From NCBI RefSeq assembly GCF_016735515.1, contig NZ_JAERQZ010000001.1, positions 310,001-374,000 on the forward strand: a stretch of DNA of 64,000 bases, written 5' to 3'. Position numbers and translations under genes: made by a program. The number at the start of each line of letters is the position of its first letter. The first letter of the stretch is position 1. The DNA comes from Piscinibacter sp. HJYY11 (GTDB lineage Bacteria; Pseudomonadota; Gammaproteobacteria; Burkholderiales; Burkholderiaceae_C). Shown piece after piece: positions 8,484 through 17,653 of this stretch. The notes under the pieces are model-generated. The model ran no database searches. It was not told the DNA's origin and was given only the letters and a program-made list of their open reading frames with translations.

Positions 8484-9800
8484 ATGAGCAACTCGACACC
8501 GGACGACCCGTTCGCCGACATCGACACCGGCCGCACCTTCATCATGCCCACGCCCGGCGGCCGTGCCGCCGCAGCGCCGGCCGCTGCCATGCCGCGCATG
8601 GGGGCCGCAGGTGTCGACGTCGCGGCCGACCTCGGCGTGCCCGACAGCGGCCTGAATCCGCTGGTCGCCCTGGCCAACCCGTTGCTCGCGCTTGTGCCGC
8701 AGGTGCGCGCCACCACGCACCTGGCCGACCCGGCCGGCCTGCGCGAATCGATGGCGCAAGGCGTGCGCGAGTTCGAAGCCGCGGCGCGTGCCAAGGGCAT
8801 CGCACCCGAGCGTGTGCTGGCGGCGCGCTACATCCTCTGCACCCTGCTCGACGAAGTGGCGGCCACCATGCCCTGGGGCGCCTCGGGGCAGTGGGGCCGG
8901 CACAGCCTGCTGGCGATGTTCCACAACGAGACGGGCGGCGGCGAGAAGGTCTTCCAGCTGATGGCCAAGCTGGCCGAGAACCCCTCTGCCAACCGCGACC
9001 TGCTGGAGCTCATCTACGCCGTGCTCTCACTCGGCTTCGAAGGCCGCTACCGCGTGGTCGATGGCGGCAAGGCGCAGCTCGAAGCGGTGCGCGAGCGGCT
9101 TGCGCAGATCCTGCAGAAGGAGCGGGGCGCCTACGCGCCGGCGCTCGCGCAGAACTGGGAAGGCGTGAAGCCGAGCAAGCGCAGCATGCTGACCTGGCTG
9201 CCGCTGTGGGTCACGGCTGCCGTCGTGGCGCTGCTGCTGGTGGCGATCTACAGCTTCCTGTCGTTCCGGCTGAGCGGCGAGTCCGACCCCGTGTTCGGCC
9301 GCATCCAGGAGCTGCGACTCAACCCGCCGCAGCCGCCCGTCAAGCTGCCGGCGCCCAAGCCGCGCCTCGCGCAGTTCCTGGTGGCCGACATCAAGGGCGA
9401 GCAGGTGCAGGTGCGTGACGAGGTCGACCGTTCCGTCGTCACCATCCGCGGCGATGGTCTCTTCGCACCGGCCAGCGCGTCGCTCACCTCCGAACGCGAG
9501 GCGCTGATGAAGCGCATCGCCGAAGCCTTGAAGCAGGTGCCGGGCGCGGTGGTCGTCACCGGCCACACCGACAACGTGCGCATCCGCACGGCGAGCTTCC
9601 CGTCGAACTGGCACCTCTCTGAAGAGCGGGCCAAGACCGTGCGCGAGATCCTCGTCGGCAACGGCCTGCCCGCCGACCGCGTGCGCGCCGAAGGCCGCGC
9701 CGACGGCGAGCCGGTCGCCACCAACGACACGCCCACCAACCGGGCCCTCAACCGCCGAGTGGAGATCACCTTGTTCGTGACGCGCGGAGCCGGATCATGA
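8484..9800 (+). CDS. tssL: T6SS membrane protein TssL with C-terminal OmpA domain
   Basis: 438 aa. An Ala/Pro-rich N-terminal tail precedes the DotU/IcmH cytoplasmic domain (about 55-220, with RYILCTLLDEVAATMPWG and the LLELIYAVLSLGFEGRYR stretch). One membrane segment lies at about 236-262. The periplasmic OmpA-like peptidoglycan-binding domain (about 310-435) has VVTGHTDNV, NWHLSEERAKTV and NRALNRRVEI. This makes it an extended TssL that binds the cell wall itself, so no separate TagL is needed. Its stop overlaps the tssM start as ATGA, indicating translational coupling. Confidence 0.95.
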   Translation: MSNSTPDDPFADIDTGRTFIMPTPGGRAAAAPAAAMPRMGAAGVDVAADLGVPDSGLNPLVALANPLLALVPQVRATTHLADPAGLRESMAQGVREFEAAARAKGIAPERVLAARYILCTLLDEVAATMPWGASGQWGRHSLLAMFHNETGGGEKVFQLMAKLAENPSANRDLLELIYAVLSLGFEGRYRVVDGGKAQLEAVRERLAQILQKERGAYAPALAQNWEGVKPSKRSMLTWLPLWVTAAVVALLLVAIYSFLSFRLSGESDPVFGRIQELRLNPPQPPVKLPAPKPRLAQFLVADIKGEQVQVRDEVDRSVVTIRGDGLFAPASASLTSEREALMKRIAEALKQVPGAVVVTGHTDNVRIRTASFPSNWHLSEERAKTVREILVGNGLPADRVRAEGRADGEPVATNDTPTNRALNRRVEITLFVTRGAGS

Positions 9801-12800
9801 TCAAGAAGATCTTCGGCATCATCTTCAATCCCTGGGTCCTGCTGGTGCTGGGCCTGCTGGCGCTGTCGCTCGTCATCTGGATCGTTGGCCCGCTGGTGGC
9901 GATCGGCAACTGGCGGCCGCTCGAGAGCACCACCGCGCGGCTGGTGTTCATTGGCCTGATCGTGCTGCTGATCGTGCTGCGCCAGGTGTGGAAGCTTGTC
10001 GCCTCGCGCAAGAAGAACGACAAGGTGGTCAACCAGCTGCTCGCGCCTGCGGCCGCCGCCAGCCCCGGCGATGGCGAAGTCAAGGTGCTCAACGAGCGTT
10101 TCGCCAAGGCGCTGCAGACGCTCAAGACCGCGAAGTTCGACCAGCCGCAGGGCGGGATCTCGGGCCTGTGGAGCGGGCTCTCGTCGCGCGTGGGCAAGCG
10201 TTACCTGTACGAGCTGCCGTGGTACGTGATCATCGGCGCGCCGGGGTCGGGCAAGACCACCGCGCTCGTCAACTCGGGGCTCAACTTCCCGCTGGCCGCG
10301 GCCTCCGGCGAGCACTCGGTGAAAGGCGTGGGCGGCACGCGCAATTGCGACTGGTGGTTCACCGACCAGGCCGTGCTGATCGACACGGCCGGCCGCTACA
10401 CCACGCAGGACAGCCACAAGGACACCGACGCCAAGGCATGGGAAGGCTTCCTCGGCCTGCTCAAGCGCAGCCGGCCGCGCCAGCCGCTGAACGGCGTGCT
10501 CGTCACCGTCTCGGTGACCGATTTGCTGACGCAAAGCACGGCCGAGCGCGCGCAGCATGCCGCCACCGTGCGGGCCCGCCTGCAGGAGCTGCACCAGCAC
10601 CTGGGCATGCGTTTCCCGATCTACCTGCTCGTCACCAAGACCGACCTGCTGTCGGGCTTCATGGAGACGCTGGGTGACGTCGACAAGGACACGCGCGCCG
10701 CGCCCTGGGGGTTTACCTTCAAGCTGGACAAGCATCAGCGCACCGACCTGTCGGCCTTCAGCACCGAGTTCGACGCGCTGGAGAAGCGGTTGACAGACGG
10801 CCTGATCGGCAAGCTCCAACTGGAGCGCGACTCCGGCCGCCGCGCCCGCATCTACGCCTTCCCGCAGCAGTTCGAAGCCTTGAAGGGTTTGCTCAAGGAC
10901 TACCTGGAGCAGGTCTTCTCGCCCTCGCAGTTCGAAGCCCACCCGCTGCTGCGCGGCGTGTACTTCGTGAGCGGCACGCAGGAAGGCACGCCGATCGACC
11001 GCATGCTCGGCCGCATCGCCCGCACCTACCGGCTGGAGCGCACCGTGGTGCCGCCCAACCAGTCCAGCGGCAAGAGCTACTTCCTGCAGCGCCTGCTGAA
11101 GGAAGTGGTGTTCGCCGAGAGTGGCCTGGCCGGCACCGACCTGAAGTGGGAGCGCCGCCGCGGCTACCTCGCGCTCGGCGCCTACGTGGCCATCGGCCTG
11201 GTCAGCGCCGCCGTCCTCACCGCCTGGGGCATCAGCTACTTCGGCAACCAGCGCTACGTCGACAAGGTCGGCGCCGCCGCCGAAGACGTGAAGAAGCTGG
11301 TGCAGGCCACGCCGAACCGCAACTCGCCCGACGTGCTGGTGCTGCTGCCAGCGCTCGAGGCCACCCGCGACCTGGCACGCGCGAGCATCGGCGACTCGGT
11401 GCCGCTGTCGCTGGGCTTCGGCCTCTACCAGGGCAAGAAGCTCGACGCCGCCTCGCAGCAGGCCTACCGCCGCATGCTGATCGACGCGGTGCTGCCGCGC
11501 ATCGCGCTCGGCATCGAGGAGCAGCTGAAGACCGGCAACGACAACCCCGAGCTGCAATACGAAGCCTTGAAGGCGTACATCATATTGTACGACCCCGAGC
11601 GCTTCGACCCCAAGGCGCTCAAGCTCTACGTCACCGCCGACTGGGAGCTCACGCTGCCAAGGGCGGTGACCACCGAGCAGCGCGCCGCCCTGGAGTCGCA
11701 CCTCGATGCACTGCTGGCCGAAGGCGCCGTCGTCTCGCCCTTGCCCGAAGACAAGAACCTCGTGGCGCAGACGCGAGCACGGCTCGTCGCCACGCCGCTC
11801 ACCGAGCGCATCTACCGCCGCATGAAGCGGCAGGGCCTGGGCGCCGAGTTCCCCGACTTCACGGTCGTGGCCAAGGCCGGGCCGGGGGCGCCGCTGGTGT
11901 TCACGCGTGGCAGCGGCCAGCCGCTGACCAAGGGCGTGTCGGGCTTCTTCACGCACGACGGCTACCACAAGGGCTTCCAGCGCGAAGTGGAGCGTGTGGC
12001 CAGCCAGCTCGCAGATGAAGAGAGCTGGGTGCTGGGCGTGAACGACAGCAAGCGCCGCGATGCGTTGAAGAACATGGACATCAAGCTCCAGCTCAACGAC
12101 GAGGTGCGGCGGCTCTACCTCACCGAATACGCCAAGACCTGGGAGGAGTTCATCGCCGACATCAAGATGGTGAAGACGGCGAACCTCGCGCAGGCGGTGC
12201 AGATGGCGCGTGTGCTGTCGGCCCCCGACAACCCGCTGGTGCCGCTCTTGAAGGCCATGTCGCGCGAGACCACGCTGCGCCAGGGCAAGGACGTGGTCGG
12301 CACGGTGGAAGCCAAGGCGCGCGACGCGCTTCAGAAGTCGCGCGACGACCTGATGCGCCTCTTGGGCAACCGCGGCGGCATCCAGCCGGTGGAGCCGGGC
12401 CAGGCGATCGAGAGCATCGTCGACGACCGCTTCATCGGCCTGCGCCAGATGGTGAGTTCGCCCGACGGCAAGCTGCCGCCGCCGGTGGACGGCACCATCG
12501 CGCTCATCAACGAGGTCTTCACGCTGCTGATCGCGGCCGACACGGCGGTGAAGGGCGGCAACGTGCCGCCGCCGTCGGAGGTTCCCAACAAGGTGAAGGC
12601 CGAGGCCTCGCGCCTGCCCGAGCCGGTGCGCTCGCTGCTCAACACGTTGTCGGTGAGCGGCACCTCGGCGGCGCTCGAGATCACGCGCAGCAACCTCGGC
12701 CAGGCGATCAACACCGAGATCGGCGAGTTCTGCCGGCAGGCGGTCGCCGGGCGCTACCCGTTCGCGCGCAGCAGCCAGCGTGATGCCACGCCCGAAGACT

Positions 12801-13393
12801 TCGCGCGTCTCTTCGCGCCGGGCGGGCTCTTCGACACCTTCTTCCAGAAGAACCTCGTCAACTTCGTCGACACCTCGGTCAAGCCGTGGAAGTTCAAGAG
12901 CGTCGATGGCGCGAGCATGGGCACCGACAACTCCACGCTGCTGCAGTTCCAGCACGCGGCGATGATCCGCGAGACCTTCTTCCGTGGCGGCGGCAACCAG
13001 ATCAGCGTGCGGCTGGATTTCAAGCCGGTGGAGATGGACGCGACCATCACCCAGTTCATCCTCGACGTCGACGGCCAGCTCGTGAAGTACTCGCACGGCC
13101 CGCAGATCCCGGCGACCGTGCAGTGGCCCGGCCCGCGCGGCAGCTCGCAGGTGCGGGTGCAGATCACGCCGGTGACGGCCAGCGGTGCGTCGGGCCTGGT
13201 GACCGATGGGCCCTGGGCGCTGTTCAAGATCTTCGACAAGCAGCAGATCGAACCGGCCGGCGGCCCCGAGCGCTGGAAGGCAACCTTCAACGTCGACGGC
13301 CGCAAGGCGCAGTTCCTCGTCACCACCAGCAGCGTGCGCAATCCCTTCCGGCTGCCGGAACTGGAGCAGTTCTCCTGCCCGGGGCGGCTGTGA
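9797..13393 (+). CDS. tssM: T6SS membrane protein TssM (IcmF)
   Basis: 1198 aa. This is the large inner-membrane core of the T6SS membrane complex. Two membrane segments lie at about 12-32 and 48-66, then a cytoplasmic GTPase-like domain with an intact Walker A motif GAPGSGKTT (147-155) and a DTAGRY motif, a third membrane segment near 457-480, and a long periplasmic part ending in the IcmF C-terminal beta domain. An intact Walker A suggests nucleotide binding, which some TssM proteins lack. It starts inside the tssL stop (ATGA); tagF follows after seven bases. Confidence 0.95.
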   Translation: MIKKIFGIIFNPWVLLVLGLLALSLVIWIVGPLVAIGNWRPLESTTARLVFIGLIVLLIVLRQVWKLVASRKKNDKVVNQLLAPAAAASPGDGEVKVLNERFAKALQTLKTAKFDQPQGGISGLWSGLSSRVGKRYLYELPWYVIIGAPGSGKTTALVNSGLNFPLAAASGEHSVKGVGGTRNCDWWFTDQAVLIDTAGRYTTQDSHKDTDAKAWEGFLGLLKRSRPRQPLNGVLVTVSVTDLLTQSTAERAQHAATVRARLQELHQHLGMRFPIYLLVTKTDLLSGFMETLGDVDKDTRAAPWGFTFKLDKHQRTDLSAFSTEFDALEKRLTDGLIGKLQLERDSGRRARIYAFPQQFEALKGLLKDYLEQVFSPSQFEAHPLLRGVYFVSGTQEGTPIDRMLGRIARTYRLERTVVPPNQSSGKSYFLQRLLKEVVFAESGLAGTDLKWERRRGYLALGAYVAIGLVSAAVLTAWGISYFGNQRYVDKVGAAAEDVKKLVQATPNRNSPDVLVLLPALEATRDLARASIGDSVPLSLGFGLYQGKKLDAASQQAYRRMLIDAVLPRIALGIEEQLKTGNDNPELQYEALKAYIILYDPERFDPKALKLYVTADWELTLPRAVTTEQRAALESHLDALLAEGAVVSPLPEDKNLVAQTRARLVATPLTERIYRRMKRQGLGAEFPDFTVVAKAGPGAPLVFTRGSGQPLTKGVSGFFTHDGYHKGFQREVERVASQLADEESWVLGVNDSKRRDALKNMDIKLQLNDEVRRLYLTEYAKTWEEFIADIKMVKTANLAQAVQMARVLSAPDNPLVPLLKAMSRETTLRQGKDVVGTVEAKARDALQKSRDDLMRLLGNRGGIQPVEPGQAIESIVDDRFIGLRQMVSSPDGKLPPPVDGTIALINEVFTLLIAADTAVKGGNVPPPSEVPNKVKAEASRLPEPVRSLLNTLSVSGTSAALEITRSNLGQAINTEIGEFCRQAVAGRYPFARSSQRDATPEDFARLFAPGGLFDTFFQKNLVNFVDTSVKPWKFKSVDGASMGTDNSTLLQFQHAAMIRETFFRGGGNQISVRLDFKPVEMDATITQFILDVDGQLVKYSHGPQIPATVQWPGPRGSSQVRVQITPVTASGASGLVTDGPWALFKIFDKQQIEPAGGPERWKATFNVDGRKAQFLVTTSSVRNPFRLPELEQFSCPGRL

Positions 13394-13400
13394 GGCCGGC

Positions 13401-14117
13401 GTGAACGAGTCAACGCTGCTCGACCTCCTCGCCGGCACCGGCGTCGAGGCCCCCGGCTGGTACGGCAAGCTGGCGATGCTGGGCGATTTCGCCAGCCGCC
13501 GGTTGCCGCAAGGCTTCGTCGACCTGTGCGACCAGTGGCTGGCGCGCGGCATCGAAGCCAGCCAGGCCCAGCTCGGCAGCAACTGGCTCAACGTCTACCT
13601 CACCGGCCCGATCTGGCGTTTTGCCTGGGCGCCGGGCGTGGCCGACGACCAGTGGTGGCTGGGCGTGATGATGCCGAGCGTCGACAAGGTCGGCCGCTAC
13701 TTCCCGCTCGTCATCGCCCGCAACCTGCCGGCGCTGCCCGGCACGGCCGAGGGGCTCGACGCCCTGCAGGCCTGGTACGGGCACCTCGGCGCGGTGGCTC
13801 TGAGCAGCCTGCGACCGGGCGCCACGTTGGAAGAATTCGAATCCACCCTCGCACGCGCCCCGGGCTTCGGTGAAAACGCGCACGTGGCGCCGGCCGCCGC
13901 GCAACCCCTGCCGGGCAGGGTGAGGCACACTCTGCCCGGCGCCGCGTCCTTGTCGACCTGGGCCCAGGGGCTGCTGGTGGCCGATGCCTTGCAACGCTAC
14001 GCCGGCCACAGCCTCTGGTGGCCCGACCATGCCGCGTCGCCCGACAACAGCCTGAGCGTGGCGCAGGGTCTGCCCGCCGCTCAACATTTCTCGGAGTTGC
14101 TGGAGGGTCGTTGGTGA
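13401..14117 (+). CDS. tagF: T6SS post-translational regulator TagF (ImpM family)
   Basis: 238 aa with a GTG start at 13401, seven bases after tssM. TagF represses T6SS firing after translation, in Pseudomonas aeruginosa in parallel with the PpkA/PppA pathway. The family pattern is clear: WYGKLAMLGDFASRRLP near the N-terminus, then GPIWRFAWAPG, WLGVMMPSVDKVGRYFPLV, and a C-terminal segment with SLWWP. The GTG is preferred because it is the only start between the tssM stop and the conserved region. Its TGA overlaps the next start as GTGA. Confidence 0.9.
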   Translation: MNESTLLDLLAGTGVEAPGWYGKLAMLGDFASRRLPQGFVDLCDQWLARGIEASQAQLGSNWLNVYLTGPIWRFAWAPGVADDQWWLGVMMPSVDKVGRYFPLVIARNLPALPGTAEGLDALQAWYGHLGAVALSSLRPGATLEEFESTLARAPGFGENAHVAPAAAQPLPGRVRHTLPGAASLSTWAQGLLVADALQRYAGHSLWWPDHAASPDNSLSVAQGLPAAQHFSELLEGRW

Positions 14118-16072
14118 GTTCTCCCGTTCCGCCGGACAAGACGGAAACACTGAACATGGGCAACCGGACGTCGGCCACGACGTCGGCGGGTGCCGGCGGC
14201 ATCGAGATCGACAGCAACGGCAACACGCTGCCGCTCGGCCATCGGCTGCAGGAGTACGTGATCGAGGGCCTGATCGGCGAAGGCGGCTTCGGCATCGTCT
14301 ACCTGGCGCGAGACACCCAGCTCGGCCGTGTGGTCGCGCTCAAGGAGTACATGCCGTCGTCGCTGGCCACCCGCGGCACCGACCACCAGGTGTCGGTGCG
14401 CTCGATGCGCCATCGCGAGACCTTCGAGCTCGGCCTGCGCAGTTTCGTGAACGAGGCGCAGCTGCTGGCCTCGTTCGACCACCCGTCGCTCGTGAAGGTG
14501 TATCGCTTCTGGGAACAGAACGGCACCGCCTACATGGTGATGCCGTACTACCAGGGCCCGACCTTCAAGCAGTGGCTCACCGAGAACGGCGCCCGGCCCG
14601 ACGAGGCCTGGCTGCTGGCGCTGCTGCACCCGCTGATCGATGCGCTGGAGGCGATGCACCACGAGCGCTGCTACCACCGCGACATCGCGCCCGACAACAT
14701 CCTGCTGCTGCAGCAAGGGGCCACGCAGATCGGCCGCCCGCATGCGCTGCGCCCGGTGCTGCTCGACTTCGGCGCCGCCCGCCGGGTGATCAGCGATGCG
14801 ACGCAGGCGCTGACGGTGATCCTGAAATCGGGCTACGCGCCGATCGAGCAATACGCCGAGTCGACCTCGATGAAGCAGGGCGCGTGGACCGATGTCTACG
14901 CTCTGTCGGCCGTGCTCTACGCCGCGATCACCGGACGGGCGCCGCTGCCCTCGGTGAGCCGCATGGTGACGGACGACATGGTGCCGGCGGCGCAGGTGGG
15001 TGCCGGGCACTACACGCAGGAGTTCCTGGCCGCCATCGACCGAGGCCTGGCCGTGCGGCCCGAGCACCGGCCGCAGGACATGGCGGCGTTGCGACAGCTC
15101 TTCAGCTTCGGCGCGGGCACGCCCTCGGTGGCCGCGCCGGTGCCCTCGGCCCCGGTGCCCCTGGTCGCGGCCGACGATGGCGCCACCGTGCTCATGGCGC
15201 CGACGGTGATGCCGCCGCCGGTCGCACCCCCGCCGCCACCCAGCCCGCCGGTGCCGCCACCGGTGGCCGCCACGCCCCGGCCCGCGGCACCCGTGCCCCC
15301 GATCAAGCTGCTCAACCCCGACCCGGTGCCACCTGCCTCGCGCGCCGGCCTATGGGTGGCCGGCGGTCTTGCACTGAGCGCGCTCGCCGCCGCGGCATGG
15401 TGGTTCGGCCTGCGCGACCACACGCCAGTGGCCCCACCCGCCGCCGACCCGGGTCTGGCCGGCAGCGTCGCCGCATCTCAGCCGGCCGCTCGTGGCGACC
15501 CCCCGGCGCCGCCGGCATCGGCCGTCGTCACGCCGCCTCCGGCCGCCACGCCGTTCAGCATCGTCACCGCCTTGCAGGACATCGTGCGCCAGGCCGACCC
15601 GCTGCTGGGGGTGAACGCACTGGCCGACAAGTCGGCGATCCAGATCGGCAAGGACCGGCTGCAGTTCCGCCTGAAGTCGTCGCAGTCGGGCTATGTCTAC
15701 GTCTTCCTCGCCGGTACCGACAAGGGCCACATGTACCTGCTGTTCCCCAACGGCATCGACAAGGACAACCGCATCGAAGCCAACAAGGAGCTCACGCTCC
15801 CTCGCAAGGGCTGGCAGATCACCGCCGGCGGCCCCCCGGGCACCAACCACATCGTGACGATGGTGTCGCGCCTGCCGCGCGACTTTTCGCAGGCGGGGCT
15901 CAGCTCGTCGACAGACGACATCCGCGAGTTTGACCTCGTGCGCGCCGAGCAACTGTGGGCAGCGCGCAGCGGCGGCGACAGCCCCTTCGCCGGCCAACCC
16001 GTCTGCCCGGCGCAGGGCGCCTGCGATCCCACCTATGGCGCGAGCCTGCTGACGATCGACGAGGTGCGCTGA
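14114..16072 (+). CDS. ppkA: T6SS-associated Ser/Thr protein kinase PpkA with DUF4384
   Basis: 652 aa from a GTG at 14114 that overlaps the tagF TGA and has GGAGGG upstream; an ATG at 14156 is a possible alternative. The Hanks-type kinase domain (about 45-305) is complete: glycine loop GEGGFG, Lys77 in VALKEY, catalytic loop HRDIAPDN (188-195) and DFG as LDFGAAR (218-220). A Pro-rich linker and one membrane segment (about 413-433) lead to a periplasmic DUF4384 domain with FRLKSSQSGYVYVF. PpkA phosphorylates FHA-type T6SS proteins to activate assembly. The matching phosphatase and FHA protein lie at 22045-24739. Confidence 0.9.
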   Translation: MSSPVPPDKTETLNMGNRTSATTSAGAGGIEIDSNGNTLPLGHRLQEYVIEGLIGEGGFGIVYLARDTQLGRVVALKEYMPSSLATRGTDHQVSVRSMRHRETFELGLRSFVNEAQLLASFDHPSLVKVYRFWEQNGTAYMVMPYYQGPTFKQWLTENGARPDEAWLLALLHPLIDALEAMHHERCYHRDIAPDNILLLQQGATQIGRPHALRPVLLDFGAARRVISDATQALTVILKSGYAPIEQYAESTSMKQGAWTDVYALSAVLYAAITGRAPLPSVSRMVTDDMVPAAQVGAGHYTQEFLAAIDRGLAVRPEHRPQDMAALRQLFSFGAGTPSVAAPVPSAPVPLVAADDGATVLMAPTVMPPPVAPPPPPSPPVPPPVAATPRPAAPVPPIKLLNPDPVPPASRAGLWVAGGLALSALAAAAWWFGLRDHTPVAPPAADPGLAGSVAASQPAARGDPPAPPASAVVTPPPAATPFSIVTALQDIVRQADPLLGVNALADKSAIQIGKDRLQFRLKSSQSGYVYVFLAGTDKGHMYLLFPNGIDKDNRIEANKELTLPRKGWQITAGGPPGTNHIVTMVSRLPRDFSQAGLSSSTDDIREFDLVRAEQLWAARSGGDSPFAGQPVCPAQGACDPTYGASLLTIDEVR

Positions 16073-16117
16073 GGGCGCTCCAACCCTCCTGGGACCATGG
16101 ATTGCTGAGGTTGTGGG

Positions 16118-16136
16118 GGCGTGCATCGCGCACGCC
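16118..16136 (+). terminator. Possible hairpin after ppkA
   Basis: GGCGTGC pairs with GCACGCC around a five-base loop, 45 bases after the ppkA stop and just before the next gene. It lacks a T-run, so it would be weak. Confidence 0.3.
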
Positions 16137-16157
16137 GTCACTACCACAGGACGATCC

Positions 16158-16982
16158 ATGACTGGCAAGACTGACGGCAAACCGGTAAATCGTGCAAGGC
16201 GGGCAGGCCCGCCCGACGTGGAAGAACCCTGGCTCGGCTCGTACTGGTCGCTGGCGGTGTTCATCGCGGCGGAGCTGGCGATCGGCTCGATCGCGGTCCG
16301 CCTCGCGACGCCGGCACCACCCCCGGCGGTGACCGCGTCGGCGGCGTCGGTCCCGTTCCCCGTGCAACCGGTGGCCGGGTCGCGTGTGCCGGCCACGCCG
16401 CTCGAGCAGGTCGTGCAATGGGCCGTCGCAGGCGATGCCGGGGGGCGCCCCTTCGTGGTCGTCGACAAACCGGGTGCCCATGTGATGGCCTTCGATGCGC
16501 GAGGCCAGCTGATGCAAAGCGTGCCGGCGCTGCTCGGCTCGGCGATCGGCGACGACACCGTACCCGGTGTCGGCGACAAGCCGCTGTCGCAGATCCTCCC
16601 CGAGGAGCGCATCACGCCGGCCGGGCGCTTCGTCGCCCAGATGGGTGAGAACCTGACCGGCGAAGACGTGGTGTGGGTCGACTACGACGCTGCCGTGTCG
16701 ATGCACCGCATCCGCAAGGTGAAGGAGAGCGAGCGTCGCTTCGAGCGCCTCGCATCGGACACCGTTGCCGACAACCGCATTTCCAACGGCTGCATCAACC
16801 TGCCGGTGGCCTTTTACGAGCAGGTGCTGCGGCCTCTGGTCGAGGCCGGGCCGACGGTGGTGTATGTGCTGCCCGAGCAGCGCTCCTTGCACGAGGTGTT
16901 TGCCCGCCATGCGGGGCAGGCGTCGCAGCCCCAGGCACCGCAGGCCGAGGCACCGCAGGCGCCGCGCCAGCCGGTGCTCTGA
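16158..16982 (+). CDS. L,D-transpeptidase-like protein (YkuD domain), membrane-anchored
   Basis: 274 aa. The ATG at 16158 follows AGGAC. One membrane segment at about 30-50 would anchor the protein, leaving a periplasmic YkuD-type domain. The catalytic region is recognisable: SMHRI with the likely conserved His, then RISNGCINLP with the nucleophilic Cys. The usual SHGC is replaced by SNGC, a variant found in part of the family. Such enzymes make 3-3 peptidoglycan cross-links or attach proteins to the wall. A PQAPQAEAPQAP tail ends the protein. It stands between the T6SS operon and a terminator and is probably a separate unit. Confidence 0.75.
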   Translation: MTGKTDGKPVNRARRAGPPDVEEPWLGSYWSLAVFIAAELAIGSIAVRLATPAPPPAVTASAASVPFPVQPVAGSRVPATPLEQVVQWAVAGDAGGRPFVVVDKPGAHVMAFDARGQLMQSVPALLGSAIGDDTVPGVGDKPLSQILPEERITPAGRFVAQMGENLTGEDVVWVDYDAAVSMHRIRKVKESERRFERLASDTVADNRISNGCINLPVAFYEQVLRPLVEAGPTVVYVLPEQRSLHEVFARHAGQASQPQAPQAEAPQAPRQPVL

Positions 16983-16999
16983 TCAGCCTGCCCAAGAAA

Positions 17000-17019
17000 A
17001 ACGGGCCCTGAGGCCCGTT
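17000..17019. terminator. Bidirectional terminator between convergent genes
   Basis: An eight-base-pair stem (AACGGGCC / GGCCCGTT) with loop CTGA, preceded by AAGAAAA and followed by GTTCTG. It lies 18 bases after the L,D-transpeptidase stop and before the end of the convergent gene. Confidence 0.7.
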
Positions 17020-17043
17020 GTTCTGCGTCAAGTCTCACCGCGA

Positions 17044-17490
17044 TCAGCCACGGTCAGCACGTGCCGGCAGTTCGCTGCTGCTGCTGTCGGCCGGCAGTGC
17101 GCTCGATCTGCCGCTGTCGGTGGTCGACGACGAGGTGCTGCCGCTGTCCGTGGTGGACGACGAGGTGCTGCTGTCCATCGTGGACGACGATGACGACGGG
17201 GTGGTCGCATCAGGCGTGTTGCGCGAGCCCACGCTGCCGGAGCCTTCCTGGCGCTCTTCCAGCGTCGGGGTGGCGGCGGCGCCGTTCTGGGTGGCCGAGG
17301 TGCTGCCTTCGCTGGTCGGCAGGGCCGTGTTGTCTTCGCGGTTGTGGGCATCGGACGTTGCATAGGGAGCCGAAGCCGTGTTGGGCGAGTTGCTGTTGGG
17401 CACCTGCGATGTCTGGGCGATGGTCACGCCCGCGGCGCTGACCATGGCGACAACGGCGGCGATGCTCAGGGTCTTGGATACGTCTTTCAT
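17044..17490 (-). CDS. Exported Ser/Thr-rich low-complexity protein ending in LPARADRG
   Basis: 148 aa, function unknown. An N-terminal signal peptide (about 1-26, ending VTIAQ) precedes a disordered region very rich in Ser, Thr, Asp and Asn, including STSSSTTDSGSTSSSTTDSG. The last eight residues, LPARADRG, are identical to the end of the protein encoded at 25797-26309, which has the same design: signal peptide, low-complexity body, same tail. A good AAGGAG lies before the ATG. Probably periplasmic or surface-exposed. It is not a sortase substrate: there is no LPXTG and no hydrophobic tail. Confidence 0.75.
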   Translation of the reverse strand: MKDVSKTLSIAAVVAMVSAAGVTIAQTSQVPNSNSPNTASAPYATSDAHNREDNTALPTSEGSTSATQNGAAATPTLEERQEGSGSVGSRNTPDATTPSSSSSTMDSSTSSSTTDSGSTSSSTTDSGRSSALPADSSSSELPARADRG

Positions 17491-17630
17491 GTGTCTAACT
17501 CCTTTTCCGTCAATGAATCCGGCCTCCGGAGGGCCGCGGCGAGACGATGGCCTCGGTACCGCAGATCGGGCAACGCCCGTTCCGAAGCGGGGTGGTTCGT
17601 GGACGAAAAACGTGTCGGACGATCCTTACC

Positions 17631-17648
17631 TGTCGCCAACTGGCGACA
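17631..17648. other. Perfect 8-bp inverted repeat after the coiled-coil protein gene
   Basis: TGTCGCCA and TGGCGACA are separated by two bases, six bases beyond the stop of the minus-strand gene at 17654. It may help end that transcript or be a dyad operator; no T-run follows. Confidence 0.35.
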
Positions 17649-17653
17649 TCGGC

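Noticed and set aside
9248..13591. 1447-codon open frame antisense to tssM
   Set aside because: GC-rich third positions leave few stops on the opposite strand; the translation is Arg/His/Leu/Gly-rich without domains, while the + strand encodes an intact TssM.
17044..17490. LPARADRG as a sortase signal
   Set aside because: It is not LPXTG, is at the extreme C-terminus without a hydrophobic segment and basic tail, and the organism is Gram-negative.
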